From assembly GCF_030764225.1 (NCBI RefSeq), contig NZ_JASAXH010000004.1: a stretch of DNA of 64,000 nucleotides. One strand, given 5' to 3'. Positions within the stretch are counted from its first letter, which is position 1; every line of letters begins with the position of its first letter. Below are positions 1-8,153 of the stretch, in pieces. The notes beneath the pieces were generated by a model. It was given only the letters and a program-made list of their open reading frames with translations, did no database searches and was not told where the DNA came from. This stretch comes from Phocoenobacter atlanticus. GTDB taxonomy: Bacteria; Pseudomonadota; Gammaproteobacteria; Enterobacterales; Pasteurellaceae. Both the position numbers and the translations under genes were made by a program.

Positions 1-197
1 ATCAAACCACCGATTATCTGTTGACTTGGTTACCTGATCTTAAAAAGAATAATCGTAGTTATCTTACTATTGCAATTGGTTGTACTGGCGGTAAACATCG
101 TTCTGTTTTTGTGGCAGAAAAATTATTTGAAGAGTTTAAATGTAAAAATCATAATGTGAAAATTCGCCATCGTCAGTTAGAGTCACTAAATGTATAA
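1..197 (+). CDS. rapZ: RapZ C-terminal part (RNase adapter / nucleotide-binding protein), 5'-truncated by window edge
   Basis: An open frame runs from base 3 to a TAA at 195-197 and encodes the last ~64 residues of a protein. It contains IGCTGGKHRSV followed by a short basic tail with IRHR, which is the hallmark C-terminal segment of RapZ (formerly YvcJ/YhbJ), the adapter that in enterics presents the GlmZ small RNA to RNase E and so tunes glucosamine-6-phosphate synthase. The N-terminal P-loop lies outside the window. The call is firm from the motif; the regulatory role here is inferred from the family. Confidence 0.88.
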   Translation, partial: QTTDYLLTWLPDLKKNNRSYLTIAIGCTGGKHRSVFVAEKLFEEFKCKNHNVKIRHRQLESLNV

Positions 198-259
198 ACA
201 AAATTAAAACTATTTGTTATAATGCGTCGTCAATATTTAAATATAATCAAGGAAAAATT

Positions 260-1768
260 ATGAACAGCGAAAATACAAATGTAATAGCCAATGATGAAAT
301 TGATTTACTGGCTATGTTTAAAAACCTTTTTAAACAAAGAGGGCTAATTATTGCTTTCACACTCGCTTTCTTTTTATTTGCGTTAGCTTTTCAATTTTCA
401 AAGTTAGCATTTTACACACCAAAAACAGTGAATTACCCTATTGCAATTGAGTTTATTTCTTCTAGTGATAGTCGTTATCCTAATGGCGTAAAATTTTCTC
501 CAGAAGATATCATTGTGCCAGAGAACATAAAACTAGCACTAGAAGATACGAATATAGATGCTGATATTCGAGGAGTATCTAAGGCTATATCAATTGAAGC
601 AACAAATTCTTTAATAAAAATTGCAGAAAATACCTTATTAAATAATTTATCGAATAAAAAAATCACGAAAGACCAAGTAGAAGAAACAAAAGCATCCTTA
701 GATTTACTTAAAAATAATGCGAAAACGTATGTAACTTTAAGTTTGGACTTATCTCAGATCAAACTTTCTGAAAATGATGCAAAAAAATTACTTAAAGCGG
801 TGACAACAGAATGGTCTAAAAATGCGGTAACTAAGGGGTTAGTTAGCCCAAATATTTCTTATCCGCAAGAAGCATTTGTTTATGATAAAAATGCGGTGAT
901 TATTGATAATTATGATAAGTTATTAAATTATAGTAAAGGCGTAGAGGTTGCATTGGAAAAACTATCAATGCTCGATGGAAGTAATTCTATTTCTGTAAAT
1001 AACCATAACCTTAATGATCTTACTCGTACAATAAAAGATGTGATTGATAATGATATTAATGTAATGCGATCTTATACCTATTCCATTTCACCAGAATTAG
1101 TTAAGAATAATAAATTACTAGAGATGCAAATTTTTTCACAACTTAGAGTAAAAGAATTAGATAGAGCCGAAATAAATAAAAAAATAGCCGCTTATGATTT
1201 TATTTTAAGTAAATTGAGTACAAATATAGAGAGTAGTAATACGGTACAGCAACCATTGAAAAATCCATCTATTGAAGCAAGTATGGATAAAAGTATGCTA
1301 AATGATTTATTACATTTAGGCTCACAATTATCATCATCAGAGCTTAAGAAAGAAATTATTAATAAAAGAATTGCAGCTTCAGAAAAATTATTTTCATTGG
1401 AAAAAGAAATCGATATGATTGCTGGTAGCATAAGTAGCATAAGTAGCATAAGTAGCATAAGTAGCATAAGTGATACTGAAAATCAACAAAAAACCATTGC
1501 TATGATACCAACTATTTTCGAAAATACGGTAAAAAAAGTGAATGAATCACAGAAAATCTTTATGATATTATTAAATGAATATAAAAAGTTGTCTATGAAT
1601 AAGAGTAGTTCTCTTTATAGTACTGTAGCAGAACCTTATATCGCAAATTCATTTGGTTTTAATTTGAAAAAATCATTAATTATTCTATTTGCATCAACCT
1701 TTATGGGATTATTTATTGGAATGGGAATTGCTTTGTTGCGTTCAGCATTTTTATCAAATAAAAAATAA
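260..1768 (+). CDS. Wzz/FepE-like polysaccharide chain-length determinant protein
   Basis: The 502-residue protein has the co-polymerase architecture: a short cytoplasmic N-terminus, a membrane segment at about residues 32-52, a long periplasmic region rich in predicted coiled coil, and a second membrane segment near residues 470-492. This fits the Wzz family that sets the modal length of O-antigen or related surface polysaccharide in the inner membrane. It is longer than the usual ~330 residues, and the proline-rich PxxP motif before the second membrane helix is not evident. A run of five perfect 9-bp repeats encodes Ser-Ile-Ser units near residues 390-404. AAGGAAA lies just before the ATG. 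No polysaccharide genes follow, so its partner polymerase is elsewhere. The substrate is unknown. Confidence 0.72.
   Translation: MNSENTNVIANDEIDLLAMFKNLFKQRGLIIAFTLAFFLFALAFQFSKLAFYTPKTVNYPIAIEFISSSDSRYPNGVKFSPEDIIVPENIKLALEDTNIDADIRGVSKAISIEATNSLIKIAENTLLNNLSNKKITKDQVEETKASLDLLKNNAKTYVTLSLDLSQIKLSENDAKKLLKAVTTEWSKNAVTKGLVSPNISYPQEAFVYDKNAVIIDNYDKLLNYSKGVEVALEKLSMLDGSNSISVNNHNLNDLTRTIKDVIDNDINVMRSYTYSISPELVKNNKLLEMQIFSQLRVKELDRAEINKKIAAYDFILSKLSTNIESSNTVQQPLKNPSIEASMDKSMLNDLLHLGSQLSSSELKKEIINKRIAASEKLFSLEKEIDMIAGSISSISSISSISSISDTENQQKTIAMIPTIFENTVKKVNESQKIFMILLNEYKKLSMNKSSSLYSTVAEPYIANSFGFNLKKSLIILFASTFMGLFIGMGIALLRSAFLSNKK
1427..1471 (+). repeat. Five perfect tandem copies of a 9-bp unit inside the Wzz-like gene
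   Basis: AGCATAAGT is repeated five times without a mismatch and encodes (Ser-Ile-Ser)5 in the periplasmic part of the Wzz-like protein. Because 9 is a multiple of 3, slippage would change protein length but not the reading frame. Confidence 0.95.
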
Positions 1769-1778
1769 AATTTAGGTA

Positions 1779-1807
1779 GGTATAAAGGACAAAATGTCTT
1801 TTATACC
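1779..1807. terminator. Bidirectional terminator-like hairpin between wzz-like gene and xerC
   Basis: A 13-bp stem (GGTATAAAGGACA paired with TGTCTTTTATACC, one G-U type mismatch) encloses a three-base loop, in the convergent gap between the Wzz-like gene and xerC. A/T-rich tracts on both sides suit termination in either direction. Confidence 0.75.
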
Positions 1808-1835
1808 TCAATTTTGTGTAGAAAACATATTACCA

Positions 1836-2756
1836 CTACTTCTTACGCTTAGCTCTTGGGTGAGCGGCATCATAAACATTAGCAAGATGTTGAAAATCTA
1901 AGTGTGTATAGACTTGAGTTGTGGAAAGGCTTGAATGTCCTAAAAGTTCTTGTACTGCTCTTAAATCACCACTTCCTTCTAACATCTGTGTAGCAAAAGA
2001 GTGGCGGAGTTTATGAGGATGTAAGTGTGTTTCTAACCCCTGCTTTTGTCCCCATTTTTTCATAATAAGTTGAATTGCACGTTGTGAAATTCTAGTACCT
2101 CGAGTATTTAAAAATAATGCCTCTTCTGTAGGTTTAAATTGAAGACGTACCTCTAACCATTTTTGTAATACTGCTATCGCTTTTGAACCAATAGGTAAAA
2201 TTCGCTCTTTACTTCCTTTTCCTAATACTCGCACTTCTTTAGTCTTAAAATCAATGTCGCCTAAATTAATGCCTTGTAATTCTGCTAAGCGAAGTCCAGA
2301 ACTATAGGTTAGTTCCATCATTGCAAGATCTCGCCAATCTGTGGCTTTTTCAGGAGTAAAATCCAGTAAATGGGAAAGTTGTTCAGCATCTATATTTTTA
2401 GGAAGGTGTTTTCCTTGTTTAGGTGCTTTAATACCTTGTGCAGGATTGACCGTCATTTTTTCACTGCGTATTAAATAGTTAAAAAACTGACGGAGTGCTG
2501 AAAGACGAAGATTAATGCTTTTTGCTCCCAAATTTGCTTTATGACTTTGTGTTAAAATCCAACGCACTGTACTAGGTTGGATATCTTGCCATTGAGTGAT
2601 TTGTGCTTGCACAAGCAACTCTGCCACTGCTTTAAGTTGGCGTTGATAATTGGTAACAGTATGTATGCTGGCTTGTCGCTCAATACGTAGAAAATCCCAG
2701 TAAGGTTGTGTTTGAGCGAGAAGCCTTTGTACTTCAAGATTTATTATTTCAGACAT
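1836..2756 (-). CDS. xerC: Tyrosine recombinase XerC
   Basis: The 306-residue protein is the expected length for XerC, which with XerD resolves chromosome dimers at dif in the FtsK-dependent reaction at the septum. An N-terminal SAM-like core-binding domain (about 1-105) is followed by the catalytic domain with the Arg in SGLRLAEL, the HxxR box in HKLRHSFATQM, the second His in LGHSSLSTTQ and the nucleophile Tyr in QVYTHLDF. There is no neighbouring attachment site or phage gene, so this is the chromosomal housekeeping recombinase rather than a mobile-element integrase. The start has only a weak ribosome-binding site. Confidence 0.93.
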   Translation of the reverse strand: MSEIINLEVQRLLAQTQPYWDFLRIERQASIHTVTNYQRQLKAVAELLVQAQITQWQDIQPSTVRWILTQSHKANLGAKSINLRLSALRQFFNYLIRSEKMTVNPAQGIKAPKQGKHLPKNIDAEQLSHLLDFTPEKATDWRDLAMMELTYSSGLRLAELQGINLGDIDFKTKEVRVLGKGSKERILPIGSKAIAVLQKWLEVRLQFKPTEEALFLNTRGTRISQRAIQLIMKKWGQKQGLETHLHPHKLRHSFATQMLEGSGDLRAVQELLGHSSLSTTQVYTHLDFQHLANVYDAAHPRAKRKK

Positions 2757-2795
2757 ACTTGCAGTATAGAATAAAATATTAAAATAGAAAATAGA

Positions 2796-3194
2796 TTATT
2801 TTTGCAATAAATCACGAATTTCAGTCAGTAATTCTTCTTGAGTTGGAGCTTTTGGTTTTTTCTCTTCCTCTTCTATTTCTGCTTTTTTCATTTTATTGAT
2901 TACTTTAACTACCATAAAGATCGCTGCAGCAATAATTAAAAAATCAAAAATAGTTTGAATAAAAATACCATAATTCATTGTAACTGCCGCCGTTTTTTCA
3001 GTAGCAGCTTTTAAAACTATCGCTAAATCTTTAAAATCTACCCCTCCAATTAAAACACCGAGTGGAGGCATAATAATGTCTTTTACAAAAGAAGCGACAA
3101 TCTTTCCAAAAGCACTACCAATAACAACACCGACAGCCAAATCAACCACATTACCTTTAATTGCGAACTGTTTAAACTCTTTTAATATACTCAT
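2796..3194 (-). CDS. mscL: Large-conductance mechanosensitive channel MscL
   Basis: The protein opens as a non-selective pore under membrane tension and releases solutes during hypo-osmotic shock. From the ATG at 3194 it is 132 residues: MSILKEFKQF, a first membrane helix with VVDLAVGVVIGSAFGKIV (the pore-constriction segment), a periplasmic loop, a second helix and a charged C-terminal helix ending in LLTEIRDLLQK. The open frame extends 23 codons further upstream, but those codons run through the rpsT terminator hairpin, and AGGAAAAAACG sits directly before 3194, so the internal start is chosen. It lies downstream of rpsT on the same strand. Confidence 0.95.
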   Translation of the reverse strand: MSILKEFKQFAIKGNVVDLAVGVVIGSAFGKIVASFVKDIIMPPLGVLIGGVDFKDLAIVLKAATEKTAAVTMNYGIFIQTIFDFLIIAAAIFMVVKVINKMKKAEIEEEEKKPKAPTQEELLTEIRDLLQK

Positions 3195-3224
3195 CGTTTT
3201 TTCCTCTTTAGATTTAGAAATAAA

Positions 3225-3246
3225 AAACCCACCAAGCGGTGGGTTT
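3225..3246 (-). terminator. rpsT terminator made around an uptake-signal core
   Basis: AAACCCACC and GGTGGGTTT form a perfect 9-bp stem with a four-base loop; on the minus strand it is followed by a T-rich run. It lies 18 bases after the rpsT stop. One arm and the loop contain AAGCGGT, the uptake-signal core, so the terminator doubles as a short USS. Confidence 0.85.
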
Positions 3247-3263
3247 CTTATAAAAATTTGCAA

Positions 3264-3533
3264 TTATGCTAATTTTTTGATTTGAGCGGCTAGTTTCGCT
3301 TTGTGATTAGCTGCTTTATTTTTGTGAATTAAGCGTTTTGACGCCATACGATCCACAATTTTTTGCATTTCTAAAAATGCTGCTTGAGACGCTGCTTTAT
3401 CACCAGCTTCAACTGCTGCGTAAACTTTCTTAATGTAAGTACGCATCATTGAACGTAAACTTGCATTGTGTTGGCGGTGTTTTTCAGATTGTACCGCACG
3501 TTTTTTTGCCGACTTGATATTAGCCAAGGTCAA
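3264..3533 (-). CDS. rpsT: 30S ribosomal protein S20
   Basis: The 89-residue, lysine- and alanine-rich protein begins MTLANIKSAKKRAVQSEKHR and continues with a helical repertoire typical of S20, a primary 16S rRNA-binding protein of the small subunit. Length matches the family. It uses an ATG start preceded by AGGAG, unlike E. coli where rpsT starts with UUG as part of autoregulation. A strong terminator follows at 3225-3246. The ~200-base gap to the divergent murJ holds its promoter region; I see no clear structured leader there. Confidence 0.96.
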   Translation of the reverse strand: MTLANIKSAKKRAVQSEKHRQHNASLRSMMRTYIKKVYAAVEAGDKAASQAAFLEMQKIVDRMASKRLIHKNKAANHKAKLAAQIKKLA

Positions 3534-3741
3534 ACTCCTAAAAAATATCTATGTAAAATAAAAAGCACAAATAGACTTCATGCTACTACTAAATCTGTCA
3601 TTTTCAATGAGACACGGGCTTGAAAATAGAACCATTTCACACAAAAAAACTCTCGTGGAAAAGATAGGGAGCAATTCTAACAGTTTTTTTATGTTTTTCC
3701 CATAATAAACTGTTAAAATTCCGATCAATTTTTAAAAACAA

Positions 3742-5331
3742 ATGAAGAGAACCATTATTTTGAGTAAAAAATTAATAAAATCGGGAATAATTGTGAGTAG
3801 TATGACACTGCTTTCTCGAATATTAGGTTTGGTTAGGGATATTGTTGTGGCAAATATTTTGGGTACTGGTGTATCTGCTGATGTGTTTTTATTTGCTAAT
3901 CGAATACCTAATTTTTTACGTCGCTTATTTGCAGAAGGGGCTTTTTCTAAAGCTTTTGTACCTGTATTAGCAGAATATAATGCAGATGGTGAGTTAGATA
4001 AAACACGAGAGTTTGTTGCGAAAGTATCAGGAACATTAGGTGGGTTAGTAACCATAGTTACTCTTGTTGCGATGATCGCCTCTCCTGTTGTTGCGGCGCT
4101 ATTTGGTACAGGATGGTTTATTGATTGGTTAAATGATGGTGCAGATGCTCAAAAATTTACTCAAGCTTCATTATTACTTAAAATTACTTTTCCTTATTTG
4201 TGGTTTATCACTTTTGTTGCCTTATCTGGTGCAGTATTAAATACAATTGGTAAATTTGGTGTAATGGCTTTTTCCCCAGTTTTATTGAATGTGGCTATTA
4301 TTGGCGTTGCACTATTTGCTGTAGATTATTTCCCTTCAACGGATATTGCACTTGCGTTTGGTGTTTTTTTAGGAGGGTTATTACAATTTTTATTCCAAAT
4401 TCCTTTCCTTAAAAAAGAAAAGTTACTGGTTAAGCCTAAATGGGCATGGCGAGACAAAGGTGTGACAAAAGTCCGAAACTTAATGATCCCTGCGTTATTT
4501 GGTGTATCGGTAACACAAGTGAATTTATTATTAAATCAAGTCATCGCCTCTTTTTTAGTGACAGGTTCAATTAGTTGGCTCTATTATTCAGATCGCTTAA
4601 TTGAATTTCCTTTAGGATTATTTGGTATTGCAATTTCTACTGTGGTTCTTCCTAATTTATCTATAATTGCGAAAAAGAAAGATATTGATGAAATACAAAG
4701 AAAAGCAGAATTTAGTCAAACAATGGATTGGGGCGTTAGAATGGTGCTATTGTTAGGTATTCCAGCAATGTTTGGAATTGGATTATTAGCAAAGCCGCTT
4801 TTAATGACGATTTTTATGCGAGGTAAATTCCAACTCTCTGATGTGATTGCGTCTTCACAGTCTTTGTTAGTAATGTGTTTTGGATTAATTAGCTATATGA
4901 TGATCAGCATTTTAGCGAATGGTTTTTATGCCAATCAAAATACAAAAACCCCCGTAAAAATCGGTATTATTGCAGCTGTTAGTAATATTTGTTTTGGATT
5001 ACTTGCGATTCCATTTAGCTATGTTGGATTAGCTATGGCTTCTGCATTATCAGCCGCAGTAAATGCAAGCCTACTATATCGAGGATTATCACGAAGAGGC
5101 ATATATAAAATATCATTGAAAACTATCATTTTTACCCTAAAATTATTGATTGCAGCACTGGTTATGGGAGGGGTAGTAAATTATTTTTCTCCAAATTTAC
5201 AAGAATGGTATAGTTTAACATTATTGCAACGTATTCATTGGCTCAGTTGGTTAGTGTTATTGGCAGCAACGATTTATTTTAGTTGTCTAGTTCTATTAGG
5301 ATTACGTAAACAAGATTTCAAGGTGGAATAG
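3742..5331 (+). CDS. murJ: Lipid II flippase MurJ (MviN)
   Basis: MurJ flips the lipid-linked peptidoglycan precursor across the inner membrane. The 529-residue protein is almost wholly hydrophobic with about 14 membrane helices and the family N-terminus SGIIVSSMTLLSRILGLVRD, plus RIPNFLRRLFAEGAFSKAFVP. Relatives usually begin close to the MSK-like segment, so a TTG at 3760 (18 bases downstream, giving LSKKLIKSG) is a credible alternative start; neither start has a strong ribosome-binding site, although AAGAGA lies upstream of the TTG. Its stop codon overlaps the hemG start by one base, implying translational coupling. Confidence 0.94.
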   Translation: MKRTIILSKKLIKSGIIVSSMTLLSRILGLVRDIVVANILGTGVSADVFLFANRIPNFLRRLFAEGAFSKAFVPVLAEYNADGELDKTREFVAKVSGTLGGLVTIVTLVAMIASPVVAALFGTGWFIDWLNDGADAQKFTQASLLLKITFPYLWFITFVALSGAVLNTIGKFGVMAFSPVLLNVAIIGVALFAVDYFPSTDIALAFGVFLGGLLQFLFQIPFLKKEKLLVKPKWAWRDKGVTKVRNLMIPALFGVSVTQVNLLLNQVIASFLVTGSISWLYYSDRLIEFPLGLFGIAISTVVLPNLSIIAKKKDIDEIQRKAEFSQTMDWGVRMVLLLGIPAMFGIGLLAKPLLMTIFMRGKFQLSDVIASSQSLLVMCFGLISYMMISILANGFYANQNTKTPVKIGIIAAVSNICFGLLAIPFSYVGLAMASALSAAVNASLLYRGLSRRGIYKISLKTIIFTLKLLIAALVMGGVVNYFSPNLQEWYSLTLLQRIHWLSWLVLLAATIYFSCLVLLGLRKQDFKVE

Positions 5332-5864
5332 TGAAAACAATCATTTTATATTTGACCACAGATGGTCAAACACAGAAAATTGCCAAACAGATCGGACAAG
5401 TGCTTCAAGGTGAAGTGAGTTTATGCTCATTAAGAGAAAATACCATAACATCGGACGAGCTAGCCAGTTTTGATAATATCATTATTGGTGCGTCCATTCG
5501 TTATGGTCGCTTTGATTCTTTGCTGAAAAAATTTATTCAACAGCATCATTTGATACTAAATCAAAAAAAATCTGCATTTTTTAGTGTAAATCTTACCGCT
5601 AGGAAAGAGAATAAAAATCAGCCTGAAACAAATGCTTATACTCGTAAGCTATTAGAAAGTATTCAATGGAAACCAAATTGGGTTGCCGTTTTTGCAGGTA
5701 GTTTACTTTATCCTAAATACTCTTGGTATGACCGACTGATTATTCAATTTATTATGAGGTTAACAGGTGGAGAAACAGATACCTCAAAAGAGGTGGAATA
5801 TACCGATTGGCAGCGGGTTAATGATTTTGCACAAAAATTTAATATTATAAGCGGTAAGATGTAA
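5331..5864 (+). CDS. hemG: Menaquinone-dependent protoporphyrinogen IX dehydrogenase HemG
   Basis: HemG oxidises protoporphyrinogen IX to protoporphyrin IX in heme synthesis, passing electrons to the quinone pool. The 177-residue protein has a flavodoxin-like fold: the FMN phosphate-binding loop YLTTDGQTQKIA near the N-terminus and IIIGASIRYGRF in the middle, followed by the HemG-type insert PKYSWYDRLIIQFIMRLTGG. It starts with GTG in the TAGTG overlap with the murJ stop and has AAGGTGG as ribosome-binding site. An uptake sequence overlaps its 3' end (from 5849). hemB lies 11 kb away, separately transcribed. Confidence 0.92.
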   Translation: MKTIILYLTTDGQTQKIAKQIGQVLQGEVSLCSLRENTITSDELASFDNIIIGASIRYGRFDSLLKKFIQQHHLILNQKKSAFFSVNLTARKENKNQPETNAYTRKLLESIQWKPNWVAVFAGSLLYPKYSWYDRLIIQFIMRLTGGETDTSKEVEYTDWQRVNDFAQKFNIISGKM

Positions 5865-5953
5865 TGAAAAGTTTGCAATTTTATTGCGTTTCGTTAAAAA
5901 TAATGTATATTTCATCTCCACTATATTTTAAATTAATTTAAGGAAAGAAGATT

Positions 5954-6517
5954 ATGATTTCACAACTTTCTCAAACAAAACAATGGTTAGCAGTTAATCA
6001 AAAGGCTGCGTTTTGGATTAAAACCTTTATTGGCGCAAATTTAATTGCATTATTTGCTCAGATTTCAGTACCAATGTACCCAGTTCCTATTACTGGACAG
6101 ACGCTTGCAGTTACAGTTGTTGGTTTAGGATTAGGTAGAAAAGCAGGTGCTTCAGCTGTATTATTATATTTGTTTGAGGGGATAATCGGATTACCTGTAT
6201 TTGCTAATGGTAGTATGGGGTTAGCATCATTATTAGGTCCCTCTGGTGGATATTTAATAGGATTTGTACCAAGTGCTTATTTGTTAGGTTATTTTAGTGA
6301 TAAAGGTGTATTAAATTCATTTACTAAAAGTTTAGTTGTAGTTTTTGTTGCGAGTGTACTTATTTTTGCGTTTGGACTGGCTCAACTCTCTTTCTTTGTA
6401 CCTGCAGATAAAGTATTAGCTTACGGTTTGTATCCTTTTATTTTGGGCGGTGTTATCAAGGCTGTATTGGCTAGTGCATTAGTTATCCCAACATATAAAT
6501 TTTTCTCAAAATTATAA
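5954..6517 (+). CDS. bioY: Biotin transporter substrate-binding component BioY
   Basis: BioY is the membrane S-component of an ECF-type biotin importer. The 187-residue protein has about six membrane helices and the family motifs AQISVPMYPVPITGQTLAV and GLPVFANG, with LLGPSGGYLIGFV in the middle. No ECF ATPase or EcfT gene lies beside it, so it either uses a shared energising module elsewhere or works alone, as some BioY proteins can. AAGGAAAG precedes the ATG. The local biotin ligase (56225) has lost its repressor domain, so biotin-dependent control of this gene through BirA is not expected. Confidence 0.92.
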   Translation: MISQLSQTKQWLAVNQKAAFWIKTFIGANLIALFAQISVPMYPVPITGQTLAVTVVGLGLGRKAGASAVLLYLFEGIIGLPVFANGSMGLASLLGPSGGYLIGFVPSAYLLGYFSDKGVLNSFTKSLVVVFVASVLIFAFGLAQLSFFVPADKVLAYGLYPFILGGVIKAVLASALVIPTYKFFSKL

Positions 6518-6534
6518 TATAAGTAAGCAATACT

Positions 6535-6554
6535 CAGCCCTAATATTAGGGCTG
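6535..6554. terminator. Palindromic terminator-like site between bioY and comE1
   Basis: CAGCCCTAATATTAGGGCTG is a perfect 20-bp palindrome (7-bp stem, 6-base loop if folded) in the convergent gap between bioY and comE1. The following run ATTTAAATT is only moderately U-rich, so termination strength is uncertain. Confidence 0.6.
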
Positions 6555-6583
6555 ATTTAAATTCTAATATTTAATAATCAAGA

Positions 6584-6934
6584 TTAGTTTACGAAAATTC
6601 TTTCTCGATTTTTTTCTAATGTCGCTTTACCAATACCAGAAACCTCCGTAATTTGCTCCACAGTCAAGAATTTACCATTTTTTTGACGATATTCAACAAT
6701 AGCTTGTGCTTTTTTTATCCCAATGCCAGATAATTTATCTTTTAATTCAGCCGCAGTAGCTGTGTTAATATTTACTGCATTTAAATTAGTTTTTACAGTG
6801 GTTACTTTTTTTACAGCAAGTTGTTGATTATTCTTTGTTGGTTGGTGATTTGTATTTGAGTTTTCTTTGGCAGTAACCGTTGTGGTCAATAAACCTAATA
6901 ATAATCCAAATCCGCAGATTTTTAGTGTTTTCAT
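6584..6934 (-). CDS. comE1: ComE1/ComEA-type helix-hairpin-helix competence protein
   Basis: From the ATG at 6934 the product is 116 residues with a signal peptide (MKTLKICGFGLLLGLLTTTVTA, cleavage near residue 22), a low-complexity linker and two helix-hairpin-helix motifs: INTATAAELKDKLSGIGIKKAQAI and VEQITEVSGIGKATLEKN. This is the periplasmic DNA-binding protein that pulls incoming DNA across the outer membrane in natural transformation. AGGGAG lies just before this start; the open frame goes 14 codons further, but those lack a ribosome site. Upstream, centred about 92 bases away, is a perfect 22-bp palindrome resembling a Sxy/CRP-S site, in line with competence regulation. Confidence 0.93.
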   Translation of the reverse strand: MKTLKICGFGLLLGLLTTTVTAKENSNTNHQPTKNNQQLAVKKVTTVKTNLNAVNINTATAAELKDKLSGIGIKKAQAIVEYRQKNGKFLTVEQITEVSGIGKATLEKNRERIFVN

Positions 6935-7015
6935 AAATTTCTCCCTTACAGAGCTTGTTAAATAGAAGCTGTACATTATGGAAACTTCTCTTTTGATTCA
7001 ATGATAAGCAACTAT

Positions 7016-7037
7016 TTTCTCGATCTAGATCGAGAAA
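7016..7037. promoter_or_regulatory. Candidate CRP-S (Sxy-dependent) competence site, perfect 22-bp palindrome
   Basis: The 22 bases form a perfect palindrome centred at 7026/7027 with core CTCGATCTAGATCGAG and TTT/AAA ends. From memory the CRP-S consensus of competence genes has the core GCGATC-GATCGC flanked by T and A tracts; this site keeps the diagnostic C6 and the GATCtaGATC centre but has T instead of G at position 5. It lies in the divergent comE1-oapA promoter region, at the right distance for comE1. Confidence 0.55.
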
Positions 7038-7170
7038 TAATAATTTATGTTGCCGTTATTTTTTATAAAAATAGAAAAGTCTGTGCTTATAAGATAAAAA
7101 AGCGTGATGATTAAATAAAAATCCTTTAAACTATAGGTATCTGCCTGTAGTTTAGCAATGGAGGTTAAAT

Positions 7171-8100
7171 ATGTTAGCTAATTATTCTTGTGCTAATCAA
7201 GATGAGAGAGATGTGGCAAAGAAAAGATCTAGAGTATTACTTACTTATCCTAAACCATCACTTTCTTATCGAGGGATAAAATTTTCAGGCACTCGTTTTT
7301 CTATTAAAGATATGGATAAAAAAATGCAAAAAGAATTGATTAATCAGGTTAAAACACAACCAAGTACTCAAACAGAAGAAACATTTGAGCAAGCTCCTTC
7401 TTTCAGTGATGTTACTTCTGAAAAAATAGTTACTGCATCAGATTTACATATGAAAAAAAGAAACTCATCTGTAAAATATATTCGCTGGGCAATTGTTTTT
7501 TTAATTATACTGTTATTAGGCGTCGTATTTTGGTTATTAAAACCAAATGAGCCTCAAAAAATGAAAGAGTTACAAACCCAGCAAAGTAATAATTTACCTA
7601 TTGAATTTCATCCTATTGATGAAAATGAGGCTAAGCGACAGAAAGAAGAGCAGTTATTACAAGCACAGAAAAGTCAGACAGTAGAACCTAAAGTATTACA
7701 GGTAAATCTTCCATCAGAGGAAAAAGTACCAACGGTAGTAGATATTGAGGTTATTTCTGAACCCGAGACTTTTCCTCAATCAAACTTAGATCCTATAGTA
7801 GAGGCTCAAGAACCTAAAGTAACAATTAAAAATAATGATGCATTAGTAACATCTACCACAAAAACCTTAACGATGAAAAGGGGTGTTTCATTAATGCAAC
7901 TTTTCCGAGATAATCATTTAAGTATTGCTGATGTGAATGAAATGGCAAGAGTAAAAGATGGAAGCAAAATATTTCAACATTTAAATGTTGGGGATAAAGT
8001 TATCGTTCAATTAAATGATAAACGAAGAGTTATTATGATGGATGTAAAAGGTGGACGCTTTATCCGTCAATCAAATGGCACATATATTTATAAAAGATAA
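7171..8100 (+). CDS. oapA: Opacity-associated protein A (OapA/YtfB-like, LysM-like C-terminal domain)
   Basis: The 309-residue protein has a cytoplasmic basic N-terminal segment, one membrane helix at about residues 108-128 (IVFLIILLLGVVFWLL), a charged linker and a C-terminal OapA domain (about 230-309, beginning LTMKRGVSLMQLFRDNHLS), a LysM-like fold expected to bind glycan in the periplasm. In H. influenzae OapA influences colony opacity and adherence; the E. coli relative YtfB is linked to cell division. GGAGG precedes the ATG. The gene is divergent from comE1 and ends at a strong hairpin. oapB does not follow it, unlike my recollection of the Haemophilus pair. Confidence 0.82.
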   Translation: MLANYSCANQDERDVAKKRSRVLLTYPKPSLSYRGIKFSGTRFSIKDMDKKMQKELINQVKTQPSTQTEETFEQAPSFSDVTSEKIVTASDLHMKKRNSSVKYIRWAIVFLIILLLGVVFWLLKPNEPQKMKELQTQQSNNLPIEFHPIDENEAKRQKEEQLLQAQKSQTVEPKVLQVNLPSEEKVPTVVDIEVISEPETFPQSNLDPIVEAQEPKVTIKNNDALVTSTTKTLTMKRGVSLMQLFRDNHLSIADVNEMARVKDGSKIFQHLNVGDKVIVQLNDKRRVIMMDVKGGRFIRQSNGTYIYKR

Positions 8101-8109
8101 TTTAAAATC

Positions 8110-8137
8110 AAAAGAGTGAGTTTTTACTCACTCTTTT
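8110..8137 (+). terminator. oapA terminator
   Basis: AAAAGAGTGAG and CTCACTCTTTT form a perfect 11-bp stem with a six-base loop, followed by ATTTTG. It starts ten bases after the oapA stop and ends sixteen bases before waaF. Confidence 0.88.
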
Positions 8138-8153
8138 ATTTTGTGAGAAAAAG

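Noticed and set aside
1836..2756. Integrase of a mobile element
   Set aside because: The tyrosine recombinase matches chromosomal XerC in length and motifs, and there is no adjacent attachment site, excisionase or phage gene.
3195..3263. 23-codon N-terminal extension of MscL
   Set aside because: It translates the rpsT terminator; a good ribosome site lies directly before 3194.
3534..3741. tRNA or structured RNA in the rpsT-murJ gap
   Set aside because: No cloverleaf or T-loop sequence was found; the gap looks like a plain promoter region.
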